Positions 1-10,920 of a stretch of DNA of 64,000 nucleotides are shown one piece after another (position 1 is the first letter of the stretch; each line of letters opens with the position of its first letter). The stretch comes from Adiantum capillus-veneris. Lineage: Eukaryota; Streptophyta; Polypodiopsida; Polypodiales; Pteridaceae. The notes below the pieces were generated by a model. It searched no databases. It saw only the letters and a program-made list of their open reading frames with translations, and was not told the origin of the DNA. The DNA lies in contig CM043944.1 of the NCBI GenBank assembly GCA_014529385.2, positions 85,153,884-85,217,883 of the forward strand, given 5' to 3'. A program made the position numbers and the translations under genes.

Positions 1-2428
1 ATTGGAAACCTTTATACACAAAGTGAAGTACATGGCACGGTTTATTCCATTGTCTTCGCAGCTTCTTTATCCATTACAGCAAGTGGAAAATCATGATCCA
101 TTGCAATGGGATGACAAGTGTGAAGAAGTGTTTCAAGAGGTGAAAGAGGTGTTAGGGGGGTTGTCAGCCATGCAGGCTCCTGATTGGGAGAGAGTTTTTT
201 ATGTAAATCCATCAGTAGGGGATGATGCTATTGGAGCCATGCTATTGCAAAAGGGGAAGGGTAGCCATTATATGAGGCCAGTGTATTGTGCAAGCCGAGT
301 GAAGTTGGTAGCGGAGAGAAAGTTCTCGAAAGTAGAGCTAGTGATGGCCATTGTAATATTTGCTTCTCGACGATTTCGTCATTACTTGCTACCACGACCT
401 TTTGTTTTCTTGACGAGCTATGCTTTTTTGCCACAGTTAATTAATGGCACTAACATGTCAAATGTGGTGAAGAAATGGGTAATTGAGTTGCAAGAGTTTG
501 AGTTCTCTTTTCTAGTGGAAGACAGTACAAGGGCTACCCTAGCTGATTTGTTGACCTACAAGGAGAATCCCCTTATTGTTAAGGAAGAGGTGGTGAGAAA
601 GGTAGTTGAAGAAGTGCCACATATTAGAAATGCACATGTGTTGTTCTTTGATGGCTCATACAGAAAGAGCCATGATGCGGCTTCAGGGGGTATAGCACTT
701 TATGATCCAGAGGGGAAGCTATTATGCAAGAGAGGGTTCAAATTGGATGCGCATAGTAACAATGAGGCTGAATATGCTACATTGGAAGCTGGATTACACA
801 TTTGTTTGAAGCATGGGGTTAGAAGGTTGAGAATAAAAGGTGATGCCTTGTTAGTTGTGAAGCAAGTGCTGGGTGTGTGGAAGAGCAAGAACACCGCATT
901 GAAGGAAATGTGTTTCAGAATAAAAGGTCTGTTAAAAAAGTTTGAAGCATGGAGCATCAGACATATTGAACGTGCTCTAAATGGAGAGGCACATGAAGCA
1001 GCTCAAGGAATGATTGGGGAGCTATTTGTGTTGAGGACCACTTTACCTCTTTATCATGGCCGGGAAAGTTTGGCTCAAGAAGAGGAGTTTTTGCTAACAG
1101 GAATCATTCCAAAGGAGATTCAGAAGTCTAAAAAGTATGGCTTTGTGCGTAGAGCATACAGGTACAAATTGATTGGTGATGTCTTATACATGAAAGGGGC
1201 TGATCTCGTGTTGAGACGTGTACCTTGGCGGGAGGAGCTTTACAGAGTGTTGGAAGAGAATCATGAAGGCGCATGTGGTGGCCATTTTGCTCTAAAGATC
1301 ACCTTGCATAAGATTTTGCAAGAGGGGTATGTATGGCCTAGTTTGCACAAGGATGTTCACCATTGGTGTAGGTCTTGCAATAGGTGTCAAGCATTTGGGA
1401 AGAGAGTGTTGAAGCCAGAGCTATGAAAAACCATTATGGCGTTTGATGTGTTTGAAAAGTGGGGGATTGATGCAATAGGCCCGTTACCTATCACAAGCAG
1501 GGGCAAAAGCTATATCTTGACGGTAGTGGACTATCTCTCTAGATGGGCAGAGGCTATAGCAGTAAAACAGATCACTGCAAAGGATGTGGCAAAATTTGTG
1601 TATGATGAAATATGTTGCAAGTTTGGGGTGCCAGTAGAGCTACTTTCATATAAGGGGCCAAGATTTAGAGCTAAACTGCTAGACTTCTTATGCACAAAGA
1701 TGAAGATTAGGCACCAACATACCACTCCTTATTACCCACAGTGTAATGGCTTAAATGAAAGATTCAATGGTGAGTTGGTACAAATTCTTTCTAAAGTGAC
1801 AGAGAACCAAGGAAAGAATTGGGATTTGGAATTGCCTAGTGCATTATGGGCTTACCGTACTTCGGTGAAGACAGGTACAGGGTTTACTCCATTTCATTTG
1901 GTGTATGGAAAAGAAGCACTATTGCTTGCGGAAGTAGAGTTGCCTACGGTCAAGATGTTAGAGAAGTTGCTTGGGCTGCCTAGTGATGCATTCTAAGAGA
2001 GGCTCTTACAGCTACAAGAGGTTCAGCTGGATAGGATGAGTACATTGGAACATTATGGGCAGATGCAAGATAGGGCTTTAGAAAAGATAAATGAAAAGGT
2101 CAAAAGTAAGGGTATCAAGAAGCATGACTTGGTTTTGCGCTACAACAGTAAGCTGGACAACACCTTCCAAAAGAAGTTTCAAATTAAGTGGGAAGGCCCA
2201 TTCAAGGTAGTGGAGTGTTTTCCAAATGGCACATATCAGCTGGCTAACCTGGATGGTGTTCTACATAAGTCAAGGGTAAATGGATTGCGTCTTAAATTGT
2301 ATCATGCTAGATTGATGATGGTGGAGCAAGATGAACTGTCTGTGGAGCAAGCAATGTTGGTGAAGGATGAGGAGACCTGTGATGCGGCGAGTCTCATATC
2401 GCTCTTTGCTGCTGCTAATCATGAATGA
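1..2428 (+). pseudogene. Tat-type Ty3/gypsy pol, 3' part: RT end, two RNase H domains, integrase
   Basis: Retrotransposon polyprotein cut by the window edge. All parts lie in one frame, broken by TGA at 1424-1426 and TAA at 1994-1996. Order: end of RT with a degenerate retroviral RNase H (FYVNPSVGDDAIGAMLLQ, nt 205-250, where the usual catalytic Asp is Asn); a second, archaeal-like RNase H (nt 630-1010) keeping FFDGS, NNEAEY and a GDALLV Asp; integrase zinc finger (H-H-C-C ending CRSCNRCQ near 1390); integrase core (WGIDAIGP near 1465, NGLNERFNG near 1745); C-terminal domain 2036-2428. Two RNase H domains are a known mark of the Tat lineage. The second integrase catalytic Asp (SDxG in relatives) is Tyr here (LLSYKGPRF, near 1650), so the integrase is dead. 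Family assignment is confident; the copy is decayed. Confidence 0.85.
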
Positions 2429-3690
2429 TCTAGCAGGTTAGGGGATGGTCAAATTATGTCAGGATTTTTTTGGAGAAAGGGATTATGCATATGTACATAT
2501 ATATGCATGGTGCATCAAATAAAGAATTGCCCATTTTTCAGAGCCAGGTGCTTACATGGGGCCCACATGTGTACAGGTAGGACAGGGTGTACATAGTGCA
2601 TCGATTTTCACTATTACCAGTACCACTGTGTTTTTTCTACAATAAGGAGGAGTTGGTAGCGCGTAAAACATCTCGAGGAAGCTATCCGCGGGCCGACGAC
2701 ATGAGGTAAGCAGGTGCGTCAGATGGCATCTAGTGACGTCAGGAGGGTGAACGGGGTCAATATTTGCACGCGGATGAGGACGGACACAACGTAGGTGTTT
2801 TCTTGTGAGAGTTATGCAGAAAGGTCATCATTAGGACCACTTTTTGGGGCCACTTCACGTGGTGACAAGATGCATTATTGGAAAAAAGCTGAGTGCCAGG
2901 TGTGCGAATGATGCAAAAAGGTGACAACTATGCACTGCGAGGTCAGTTTTTGGCATGTTCGGGGTCCGTTTGAGGTCATCTAATAGGCCAAGGGTGCCCA
3001 ACTAAAAAGGCTAAGTGTGGGAACTGACAAAATAGAGAGAAGACCAGAAAAAACATGGAGATGAGAGGAGGAACAGCCACAAGTGTGTTTTTGGGGTTTT
3101 TGGAGCCTGTTTTGGCCGTAAACTGCTCATCCGGGGTCGGATTTGAGCACTTTGACATTGTAGACTGGGGTTTTGGGCCGTTCCGGACGCGATGGCGCTG
3201 TCCATTTTGCCAAATTCCTCACTCTTTTCCTACTTTTTTTTTCTGTGTAAGTTTCTCCGATGAGCGAAGTTTCTGCTCTAGTTTGTGATTGTATCTGGCT
3301 TGTTTTACCCATATTGTGTGAGCTATTTGCCCCATTGGTGTTAGCCCAAGCTCAATTGTATCTAAACATCAGAAATTCTCCTCTTTTGAGCTGAGTTTTT
3401 TGGGTGTGTGTGTGTGTGTCTGTGTGGAGTGGGCAAGTGGATAGTCTCTCTCCTCTCACTCCAGAGGTGTGTTCCCTGTCTCGGCCAGGTGTGTTGTCTA
3501 AGCCGAGTGGTGCCCCATAGTGTGTGTGTGTATCTTCCCAAGAGTGTGTGTTGGGTCATTATAGAGGCGCTATGTGTGTTTTCATCCCGCTCACAACGCT
3601 ATTAAGAAACTTAGTATTTTTGTGTAGTTTGAGCTATCATCTATTCACGGTTACATTCTATGTTTCATATACCCCTTAACACATATCTAT
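2429..3690. other. Noncoding 3' flank of the Tat element, possible decayed LTR
   Basis: No gene is recognisable. A purine-rich stretch (ggagaaaggga, about 2471-2481) lies just after the integrase end and could be the polypurine tract, which would make the following sequence the element's 3' LTR. No second LTR copy is in the window, so the boundary cannot be proven. The stretch holds short TG-rich runs (3402-3425, 3521-3530). Small open frames here show no domain. Confidence 0.35.
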
Positions 3691-3695
3691 AGGGA
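3691..3695. repeat. Target-site duplication AGGGA, left copy (gypsy-2)
   Basis: AGGGA directly precedes the TGTCATAAAATC start of the 5' LTR and recurs directly after the 3' LTR at 12563-12567. A 5-bp duplication is standard for LTR retrotransposon integration and fixes both ends of the element. Confidence 0.9.
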
Positions 3696-4283
3696 TGTCA
3701 TAAAATCTAATATCTAACCAACCCAAATGATTTTCTCATATTAAATTGATCACTTAATGTGGGAGAATAAACGGGAACAAGTGTTAAGATATAGATATGT
3801 GCTTATAGATCTATCTCAACACGGGGCCAATAGTAAAGGGGCCCAAATGGGATGGTTTATCAAGAGCAAGGCTAACCAATGGAGCATAAGACCTTAGGGT
3901 TAGCTTCATTGAAGACCTCCAATAATGTGTGTAAAAGTCCTTTGACCTTAGGTAATCTAGGGCTGAGCTTGAGGTGGGAACCCGGCCCAAACTCGAGGTG
4001 CTTGTCGTGCTTGAGGTGCTTGTCCTGCTTGAGGTGCTTGTCATGCTTGAGGTGCTTGATTAAGATGCTTGAGGTGCTTGACTGGCTCCATGCTTGAGGT
4101 GCTTGACTTGGTGCATGATTAAGGTGCTTGAGGTGCCTTGAGAAGCTTGCCTGAGATGCTTGTGGGAACACCCCCTACTTCAAGTGCTTAGTCATGCTTG
4201 ATGACTAAGGGGCTTGCTCATCCAAAGTCAAAAAGATCCCTACAAGGAGGGGGGAGAGCCTACAAGGGGGGGGGATGAGAGAG

Positions 4284-4332
<49 letters not shown>

Positions 4333-5355
4333 GGGAAGCCCGAGCTTGAAGAGGCAACAAGGACACTTGTCAAGTTCCTCCTCATGTTGCCCTCATGGTG
4401 TGCCTGAAACCTATTGGTTGTCCACCCAAGGGGTCCAATGATAATAAAGTATATTTAATTAATTGATTTTGCATTTATCAAGTCCTCTCTCTCAAAGGGG
4501 AAAGGGGGACACTTGTCCCAAGGCTATCCATGTTGCTTGTAATGCCTCCTGCTTGTGATTGGCTAGGCTTGGAGGGGTCCAATGAGCTTCAAGCATGAGC
4601 TACAAGGGGGGGTCGACCCAAGCAAGCTAGGGGGGTGCTTAGGGGGTATACTCACCCACACACACTCACAAACACTCTCATTGTGTACTATGCAAAGTGC
4701 AAGAGCTCCCTCTCTTTCTCCAAGCAAGTAGAGGTTGAGAGCCTACACCAACACTCTTGGCTATGGAGTGCAAATCCATCCAAGAGCCATGCTCCAATGC
4801 TTGAGCTTGCCATCTATTTCTTCTTCATTACTATACTATTATGTATGCTAGCACAAGAGTTATGATAAGTGAGGAACTAGCTCTTTCTCGTATGAAATGT
4901 TTCTTCTTCCTCTTCCCTACCCTCATTCCCTGCTAGCTCTCTCCACCTTCGAAGGTGTTTGAGGTCTTGGGACTGAGGCTTGGTATAGTTAAATCTTTCT
5001 TCAAGTTTAGGTTATGCTATGATGGTGATGCATGAAGCTTTCCATCTTCATTGCTTCACCTAGGTCACAAGGAACACAAAGAATGTATTGTAACAAGTCT
5101 CTCTTTATGGGAGAAATCATAATACAAATGCCTATTGGAGGGAGGACCGGCTCCACATAAATCCGGTCCTCAACTGTTGTCATGTTCTCTAAATTCTCTC
5201 TCTTGCAAAAGTATTGTCTATGCCAAGTTAACTAATTGCTATGATTATGTTGCTATCTTCAATTATGTCAACCCGCTATGCTCACAAAATCATTTCTTGA
5301 AAGTACTCTCATTAAATTCCGCTACTCTCAAATTGAATAGGCAAATTCCATTACA
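3696..5355 (+). repeat. 5' LTR of gypsy-2
   Basis: About 1660 bp, matching 10921-12562 almost throughout. It contains a run of about 18-bp repeats built on CTTGAGGTGCTTG (about 3990-4135), an (AC)n microsatellite (about 4284-4331) and a run ATATTTAATTAATTGATT near 4450. It ends TTACA, followed by one T and the primer site. Small open frames inside it are LTR sequence, not genes. No promoter could be placed with confidence. Confidence 0.93.
3990..4135 (+). repeat. 18-bp tandem/dispersed repeats in the 5' LTR
   Basis: The motif CTTGAGGTGCTTG recurs at about 18-bp and longer spacing. The 5' LTR has one more unit (TCGTGC, TCCTGC, TCATGC variants) than the 3' LTR at 11223-11350. This accounts for most of the 18-bp length difference between the two LTRs. 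Confidence 0.8.
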
Positions 5356-5356
5356 T

Positions 5357-5368
5357 TGGTATCAGAGC
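5357..5368 (+). other. Primer binding site, initiator-Met tRNA
   Basis: TGGTATCAGAGC starts one base after the 5' LTR end. It is complementary to the 3' end of plant initiator methionine tRNA, the usual primer of plant copia and many gypsy elements. The 400 bp that follow, up to 5769, are an untranslated leader with no recognised gene. Confidence 0.9.
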
Positions 5369-5769
5369 ATTTGGTTTCTCTTTTCTTGCTTAAGAAGAGA
5401 GGTCCTTAAGTAGCCTATAAATGGTTGATGTTGTTAATTATAATAGAGTAAGTGGAACTGGGATCTAATATCGGTTTTGTTAAGTCCACTATGTGGGGGA
5501 TGGTGCACACCTCGGGAGCTTTGGACTTAATAATGGAGTCATTTTAGACTTGCCTACGCCTTTACCATTATTGAGCCATAAGAAGTCCGAAAGGAGCTAG
5601 CCCTTGGCAACTCTGCTATGTTAGACCTACTCCTCTACTCTCTATAATTAACCACTTTGAGCCGTGGGTGTAGATACTTAAGAGCCGATTTTCAAAGACT
5701 AAGAGGAGTGGCAACTAAGGTTTTGTATTTCCAAAGCATACACTAAGTATAAACATAAATTTTGTTAAC

Positions 5770-8700
5770 ATGGCTGACAATAATCAAGAGAGTAGAATGA
5801 ACATGGATAGCTTTGATTTTGCACATGAAGGTGCTAATGATGATGCTCCCATGTTTGTGAATTATCTCGTCACTAGGTTGCAACAAGCTATGGGCAACCC
5901 TGTTTTGCAAGCCGAAGTTACTCAACAACTTCGTGCTTATGGAATTTCCCTTCCTCTCCCAGAGGAGAGAGAGCTTAGGAGGCCTCTTGAAGAGACCCCC
6001 AAAAGAAGACTCTCTCCCATTCGAGAGGAGGAATCCAAAGAGAAAGAAAGCAATGACAGTCTAAGTTCTTCTGAAGATGTGGCTCCACGAAGACGGCGGT
6101 CTAAACGATCGCCTACTCCTCCCAAGAGGAAAAGAGCAACCCATACTCCTTCTCCTCATCACTCTGAAAGGCAAGAGAGGAAACAAAGGAAGAAAAGGGC
6201 TAGGAAGAGGTCACCCTCTTCTCCTTCTTCTTCACCTTCCTCCTCTTCCGATGAAATTTATGGCTATTCTCCTAGAGAATACAAGAGGGGAGGACATCGC
6301 AAATCATTTCCTGCATGGCGAAGGTCACAAAAGCTAAAGAAGTTCAAGGAGGGAGGAAAGAGTATCTCTTTTCTCACCTATGATGGCACCTTTGGTGCTA
6401 CTGACAAAGTGTTGGCCTTCATCCAGCAATTTGATGCGGCCTTTGGGGACGAGGGCTTCACAGAGTCCTCCAAGCTACTCCATGTAGCTATGCACTTCCA
6501 AAAATCAGCTCGTGAATGGTGGGCTAGCCTTAGTGGCAATGGAGAAGCCCCAAAGACATGGAAAACTCTACGAGTTTCCATCATGAAGCAATTTCTTCCA
6601 AGTGATACTAAAGATAAAGTTCTTACCAAATGGCGTGGCTTGAAGCTTCTCTCTCATGAGTCTATCAACAAGTATGTAGACAAGTTTTGGGATTTACATC
6701 TCAAAGCTACTGTCTTTCAAAAGATAGACTTTGCCGAGAAAAGACAGCAATTCTGTGCGGGATTACCTGAAGAGATGGCCGAATACATCAACTCTCAATG
6801 GCCCGGTACTATTACCAAAGTAATCCACCACACCATGGTTGCTTCACGCATCAATTTCCATCAAGGGGCTAGACGTAATGTCAAGCCCATGGAAAACAAA
6901 GATAAAAATGATGCAAAGGGGAAATCCAATGCTCAAAATAATTCCCAAGGCACTTCCAACAACAACAATAACAACAACAACAATCGGTCCAAGGAGAAGG
7001 GAGTTTATAAAGGTAAAAACAAACTCTCTCCTGAAGAGCTTGAAGCTTTTCGCAAGGAACATAAGTGTTTCAAGTGTGGGGAACAAGGACATGGCTATCG
7101 TTCTTGCCCCAAGAAGAATACTCGCAATGAGACTCCTAGGGCTTCCACCATCGAAGCTCCAAAAGAGGATGCTCATTGCAAAGGATCATCACTTTCCTAT
7201 GCGTGGGGAAAGGTAAGAGAGCATGATGCCTTCATCTTGTTTGACCCAGGCTCTACTCTCAACTTCATATCAATAGAGTTGGCCACCAAGTTGGGCATTC
7301 AAGATTTTGAGATGGGAGATATAGTAACAACTGATGCAGCTTTCAAGGGACAACAAGCCTCCGTTACTCCCTTGATTGGGAAGTTGAGGCTTCATGTCCA
7401 AAGCTATGTCGACAAAGAAGACTTCTTCATCTCTCCTCTCCAACATCAGGATGTTATCCTAGGGGCACCATGGTTTGATCGCATGGTTGCCAACATGAAG
7501 TTCCCTGAAAGGAGAATTTACTTCACCTATAGGGGAAACAACATGTATATAAATGCTAGTGAGCGTGGTCGCACTATTCCACTTGTAAATCCTCTTTCTT
7601 TTGATAAATCAATGAAGAGCTCAGTTTCTGCGTACATGATTTATGTCAAAGAGTCTCTAAAAGCTAATAATGTTTCATCAAATGAAAATGATAGGAATCA
7701 AGAAGAGTTAGACGTGTCTACTTTTCTAAAAGGATTCCAAGATGTGTTCATCGATGATATCCCTATGGACCTACCTCCAAAACGAGGGGATGATGACCAT
7801 CGTATTGAGCTCCTTCCAAGAAGCTCACCGCCTAACAAACCTCCTTATCGAGTCTCACAAGCTCAACAAGAGGAGATTATGAGGCAAGTACAGGAATTGG
7901 TAGACAAAGGGATGGTGAGGCCTAGTTCCTCTCCCTTTTGTTCTCCAGTCCTTTTAGTGCAAAAGAAAGATGGTACATACCGTATGTGTGTGGACTATCG
8001 AGCACTAAACCATATCACTATCAAAAACATATTTCCCGTGCCTCGGGTAGAAGATCTGTTTGATAAGCTACAAGGCTCTACCTACTTCAGTAGGATTGAA
8101 CTTAAGAGTGGCTATCATCAAATAAGGATAGTGGATGAAGATATCCTAAAGACCGCGTTTCACACAACATTTGGTCTTTATGAATATCTAGTCATGCCTT
8201 TTGGCTTGACTAATGCACCAGCTACTTTCAATCGTCTCATGGAGAAAATTTTTAGACCATATCGTAAATTCACTGGAGTGTTCTTTGATGATATCATCAT
8301 CTACTCCAAGTCTTTGGAGGAACATAAGCACCATCTCCAAGTGACTTTTCAAGCCTTGAGGGAGAACAAACTTTTTCTCAACCAAAAGAAAAGTGAATTC
8401 TTCCTTCAAGAGATTCAATATCTAGGTCATATTATCTCTCACGATGGTATTCATATGGATCCATCAAAGTTAGAGGTAATAAAATCATGGCCTAACCCAA
8501 GGAATCTACATGAGCTAAGAAGCTTTATTGGTATGTGTGCATACTATAGATGCTTCATAGCAAAATTCTCTCAAGTAGCAGGACCACTACACGACTTAAC
8601 AAAGAAGAACGTTAAGTTTGTATGGACTGCTAAGGAGCAAAATGCTTTTGAAAAACTCAAAGAGAAGCTTACTTCCCAACCAGTCCTCGTGCTTCCGGAT

Positions 8701-9414
8701 CTCTCAAATCCATTTGAGGTCCAATGTGATGCTTGTGGTGATTGCCTTGGAGCGGTTTTGCTTCAAGAAGGGCATGCCATAGCATATGAGAGCCGAAGGC
8801 TCAATAGTGATGAACGAGTCTTGGGCATTTATGAGAAAGAGCTTTTAGCTGTTCTACATGCCCTAGACACATGGAAGCACTACCTATTGGGGACTCCATT
8901 TATCCTACGAACCGACCACCAAAGTCTCAAGTATTTCATGACGCAAACCAAGCTTTCCGAAAAACAAATGAGGTGGGAAAATTTTCTTTCGCAATTTAAT
9001 TTCCATATTGCTCACATAGCTGGTAAGCACAATCAAGTTGCCGATGCACTTTCACGACGACCAAAAGTTAATGCGGTGTCTATAGCTACTCACAATGATC
9101 TATCCTCTATGATAGATGAGTATGCTACTGACCCTGACTTTAGAGACATAATGTCAGCCCTTGCTTTGGGGAATAAAGAGGAACCATTCACCTTGCAGGA
9201 TGGTTATCTTCTCCACGGCAATAGGCTATGTGTTACCCATTCCCTTCGTGAGAAGGTTATGTATGAATCCCATGCTCTTCCATATGGAGGGCATAGAGGT
9301 ATTCAACCTACTCTCCGAGGAGTAGAGACGTATTTCTATTGGCCTACCATGAAAGTGGACATACAAGAGTATGTTTCAAAATGTGTAGTATGCCAAAAGA
9401 CCAAGTATGATTGA
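5770..9414 (+). CDS. gypsy-2 Gag-protease-RT-RNase H polyprotein, first 1214 codons
   Basis: Starts at the first good ATG of the frame (aacATGgctgac), 400 bp past the primer site. Domains in order: Arg/Ser-rich basic segment (about aa 70-190); capsid-like gag (about 195-345); Asn-rich linker; zinc knuckle CFKCGEQGHGYRSC (about 433-446); aspartic protease with LFDPGSTLNFIS (about 490; DPGS is a known variant in plant Ty3 elements); RT (about 690-860) with the active-site box FFDD at nt 8284-8295; Ty3-type RNase H (CDACGDCLGAVLL near aa 985); start of the integrase zinc finger (H-H-C-C, ending CVVCQ near nt 9390). It stops at TGA 9412-9414, where an Arg codon (CGA) is expected; the integrase continues in the same frame. 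It would form the replication particle and copy RNA into DNA. Confidence 0.92.
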   Translation: MADNNQESRMNMDSFDFAHEGANDDAPMFVNYLVTRLQQAMGNPVLQAEVTQQLRAYGISLPLPEERELRRPLEETPKRRLSPIREEESKEKESNDSLSSSEDVAPRRRRSKRSPTPPKRKRATHTPSPHHSERQERKQRKKRARKRSPSSPSSSPSSSSDEIYGYSPREYKRGGHRKSFPAWRRSQKLKKFKEGGKSISFLTYDGTFGATDKVLAFIQQFDAAFGDEGFTESSKLLHVAMHFQKSAREWWASLSGNGEAPKTWKTLRVSIMKQFLPSDTKDKVLTKWRGLKLLSHESINKYVDKFWDLHLKATVFQKIDFAEKRQQFCAGLPEEMAEYINSQWPGTITKVIHHTMVASRINFHQGARRNVKPMENKDKNDAKGKSNAQNNSQGTSNNNNNNNNNRSKEKGVYKGKNKLSPEELEAFRKEHKCFKCGEQGHGYRSCPKKNTRNETPRASTIEAPKEDAHCKGSSLSYAWGKVREHDAFILFDPGSTLNFISIELATKLGIQDFEMGDIVTTDAAFKGQQASVTPLIGKLRLHVQSYVDKEDFFISPLQHQDVILGAPWFDRMVANMKFPERRIYFTYRGNNMYINASERGRTIPLVNPLSFDKSMKSSVSAYMIYVKESLKANNVSSNENDRNQEELDVSTFLKGFQDVFIDDIPMDLPPKRGDDDHRIELLPRSSPPNKPPYRVSQAQQEEIMRQVQELVDKGMVRPSSSPFCSPVLLVQKKDGTYRMCVDYRALNHITIKNIFPVPRVEDLFDKLQGSTYFSRIELKSGYHQIRIVDEDILKTAFHTTFGLYEYLVMPFGLTNAPATFNRLMEKIFRPYRKFTGVFFDDIIIYSKSLEEHKHHLQVTFQALRENKLFLNQKKSEFFLQEIQYLGHIISHDGIHMDPSKLEVIKSWPNPRNLHELRSFIGMCAYYRCFIAKFSQVAGPLHDLTKKNVKFVWTAKEQNAFEKLKEKLTSQPVLVLPDLSNPFEVQCDACGDCLGAVLLQEGHAIAYESRRLNSDERVLGIYEKELLAVLHALDTWKHYLLGTPFILRTDHQSLKYFMTQTKLSEKQMRWENFLSQFNFHIAHIAGKHNQVADALSRRPKVNAVSIATHNDLSSMIDEYATDPDFRDIMSALALGNKEEPFTLQDGYLLHGNRLCVTHSLREKVMYESHALPYGGHRGIQPTLRGVETYFYWPTMKVDIQEYVSKCVVCQKTKYD

Positions 9415-10137
9415 GGGAAGCAACCTAGATTACTCCAGCCATTGCCTATTCCAAATTCACCATGGGAGAGTATATCCATGGATTTCATCTTTGGATTACC
9501 CAAGTCTATCCATGGGAATACAAGAATATGGACAATAGTCGACAGGTTTAGCAAGCAAGCACATTTTATTCCTGTCAAAAATACTATTAAGGCACATCAA
9601 ATGGCAACTCTCTTCATATCTCAGATTTTCAAGCACCATGGATTACCCACATCCATCGTGTCAGATAGAGATCCTAGAATGACCAGTAATTTCTGGAAAG
9701 GTCTCTTTGAAAATCTAGGAACAAGATTGAATTTCTCTTCGGCCTATCACCCACAAACGGATGGCCAAAGTGAGATAGCCAATCTTACGATACTCGATCT
9801 ACTCAAGACTTATGTTACCGAAGTAGATCAACGCTCACAATGGGAAAAGTATTTACCTCTAGTAGAGTATGCCTACAATAATATTGTCCATACTTCTACG
9901 GGGAAAGCACCTTTCGAGATCATAGAGGGAAGACCTAAAAGTCCCTTGCTACTCAAAGTACATGGGAAGATCTTCGCCGCCGATGAGTATAGCCGTGACC
10001 TACAAGAATCTTTTCAAAAGATTAGGGAGGCTATAGCCATCTCTCAACAAAGGCAAAAAGCTGCTGCTGATAAGCACAGAAGAGCCTTAATGTTCAAAGA
10101 AAATGATTGGGTCTTACTCAAGTTTCCTAAGGCTTGA
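9415..10137 (+). CDS. gypsy-2 integrase core, same frame after the TGA
   Basis: Reads on in the gag-pol frame from the TGA at 9412. The DDE integrase residues are visible: Asp in SISMDFIFGLP (nt 9475-9500), Asp in IVSDRDPRM (near 9660) and Glu in DGQSEIAN (near 9770). The segment ends at a second TGA (10135-10137), again where CGA (Arg) is likely, then continues into the chromodomain part. The first ATG after the break is at 9442. The domain looks intact apart from the two nonsense codons. Confidence 0.88.
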   Translation, partial: GKQPRLLQPLPIPNSPWESISMDFIFGLPKSIHGNTRIWTIVDRFSKQAHFIPVKNTIKAHQMATLFISQIFKHHGLPTSIVSDRDPRMTSNFWKGLFENLGTRLNFSSAYHPQTDGQSEIANLTILDLLKTYVTEVDQRSQWEKYLPLVEYAYNNIVHTSTGKAPFEIIEGRPKSPLLLKVHGKIFAADEYSRDLQESFQKIREAIAISQQRQKAAADKHRRALMFKENDWVLLKFPKA

Positions 10138-10560
10138 TTAAGGAAAACGACGGGCAAAAATCCTACGGGCCATCAAAAGTATTATGCTAAACTAGCAAAA
10201 AGATACTATGGTCCTTTCCAAATCTTGAAGCCCATCAATGAGATGGCTTATCAACTCAAGTTGCCCAACCATTGGCTTATACACAATGCCTTTCATGTAA
10301 GCCTACTTAAGCCCTACAAAGGAGAGCCACCAACTAAACCAATTATTGAAGACCCTCCTGAAGTTGAAGACCAAGAAGAGGTGCTACAACCCGAAGCTGT
10401 CCTTCGGCATGAAGACAAGGTACTACGACATGGTAAGATATTCCGACGATATCTTATTAAGTTCAAAAATTATCCTTTTGAAGATGCTAGATGGATGCAA
10501 GGAATACAACTTAAGGATAGTATGAACCTTGTCAATGCTTACAATGTTACATTAGAGTAA
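10138..10560 (+). CDS. gypsy-2 integrase C-terminus with chromodomain
   Basis: Same frame as gag-pol. It carries the integrase tail (YYGPFQILKPINEMAYQLKL, nt 10205-10263) and then a chromodomain-like segment (nt about 10390-10530; RRYLIKFKNYPFEDARW). Such a C-terminal chromodomain defines chromoviruses and is thought to steer integration to particular chromatin. The stop TAA at 10558-10560 is the natural end. The first ATG of this part is at 10225. Confidence 0.83.
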   Translation, partial: LRKTTGKNPTGHQKYYAKLAKRYYGPFQILKPINEMAYQLKLPNHWLIHNAFHVSLLKPYKGEPPTKPIIEDPPEVEDQEEVLQPEAVLRHEDKVLRHGKIFRRYLIKFKNYPFEDARWMQGIQLKDSMNLVNAYNVTLE

Positions 10561-10906
10561 GCAAATGTACAAATTTCTTTTAAATGAATCATGTTTTTGT
10601 CTTATAAGACTAGTCCTCTTTTTAATTGTGCACAAATTTAACTAGTATGCATGCTTAGAATCATGTTTGTGATGACGACGTCTCTCAAACACCAAGTAGA
10701 ATTTGTCACTCTACTTTGGGAGAATGAAATGGACTAAAGAGCAGACATGCTTGCAGCAACTATGCCTCCCAAGCACCAAATGGATTAGTCATCCATCTTG
10801 GAAAGATGTCGTAGGGTAAAAAAGGGATGCTCTACCCGCTAAGTACGATTGACTAATGACTAAGGCTTTATCTCTTCTACCTCATATTCGGGGACGACTA
10901 TGATTT
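10561..10906. other. gypsy-2 3' untranslated region
   Basis: Between the end of pol and the polypurine tract. No open frame of note and no recognised signal. Confidence 0.6.
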
Positions 10907-10920
10907 CAAGAGAGAGGTAA
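10907..10920 (+). other. Polypurine tract of gypsy-2
   Basis: Purine-rich CAAGAGAGAGGTAA lies directly against the 3' LTR start (TGTCATAAAATC at 10921), the expected place for plus-strand priming. Confidence 0.7.

Noticed and set aside
4214-4441. Open frame with poly-Thr-His peptide, and its 3' LTR twin at 11411-11614
   Set aside because: Produced by (AC)n inside the gypsy-2 LTRs.
5770-10560. Stop codons rescued by U-to-C RNA editing
   Set aside because: All stops would fit such editing, but it is known from organelles of some seed-free plants, and these are nuclear elements. Deamination decay is simpler.
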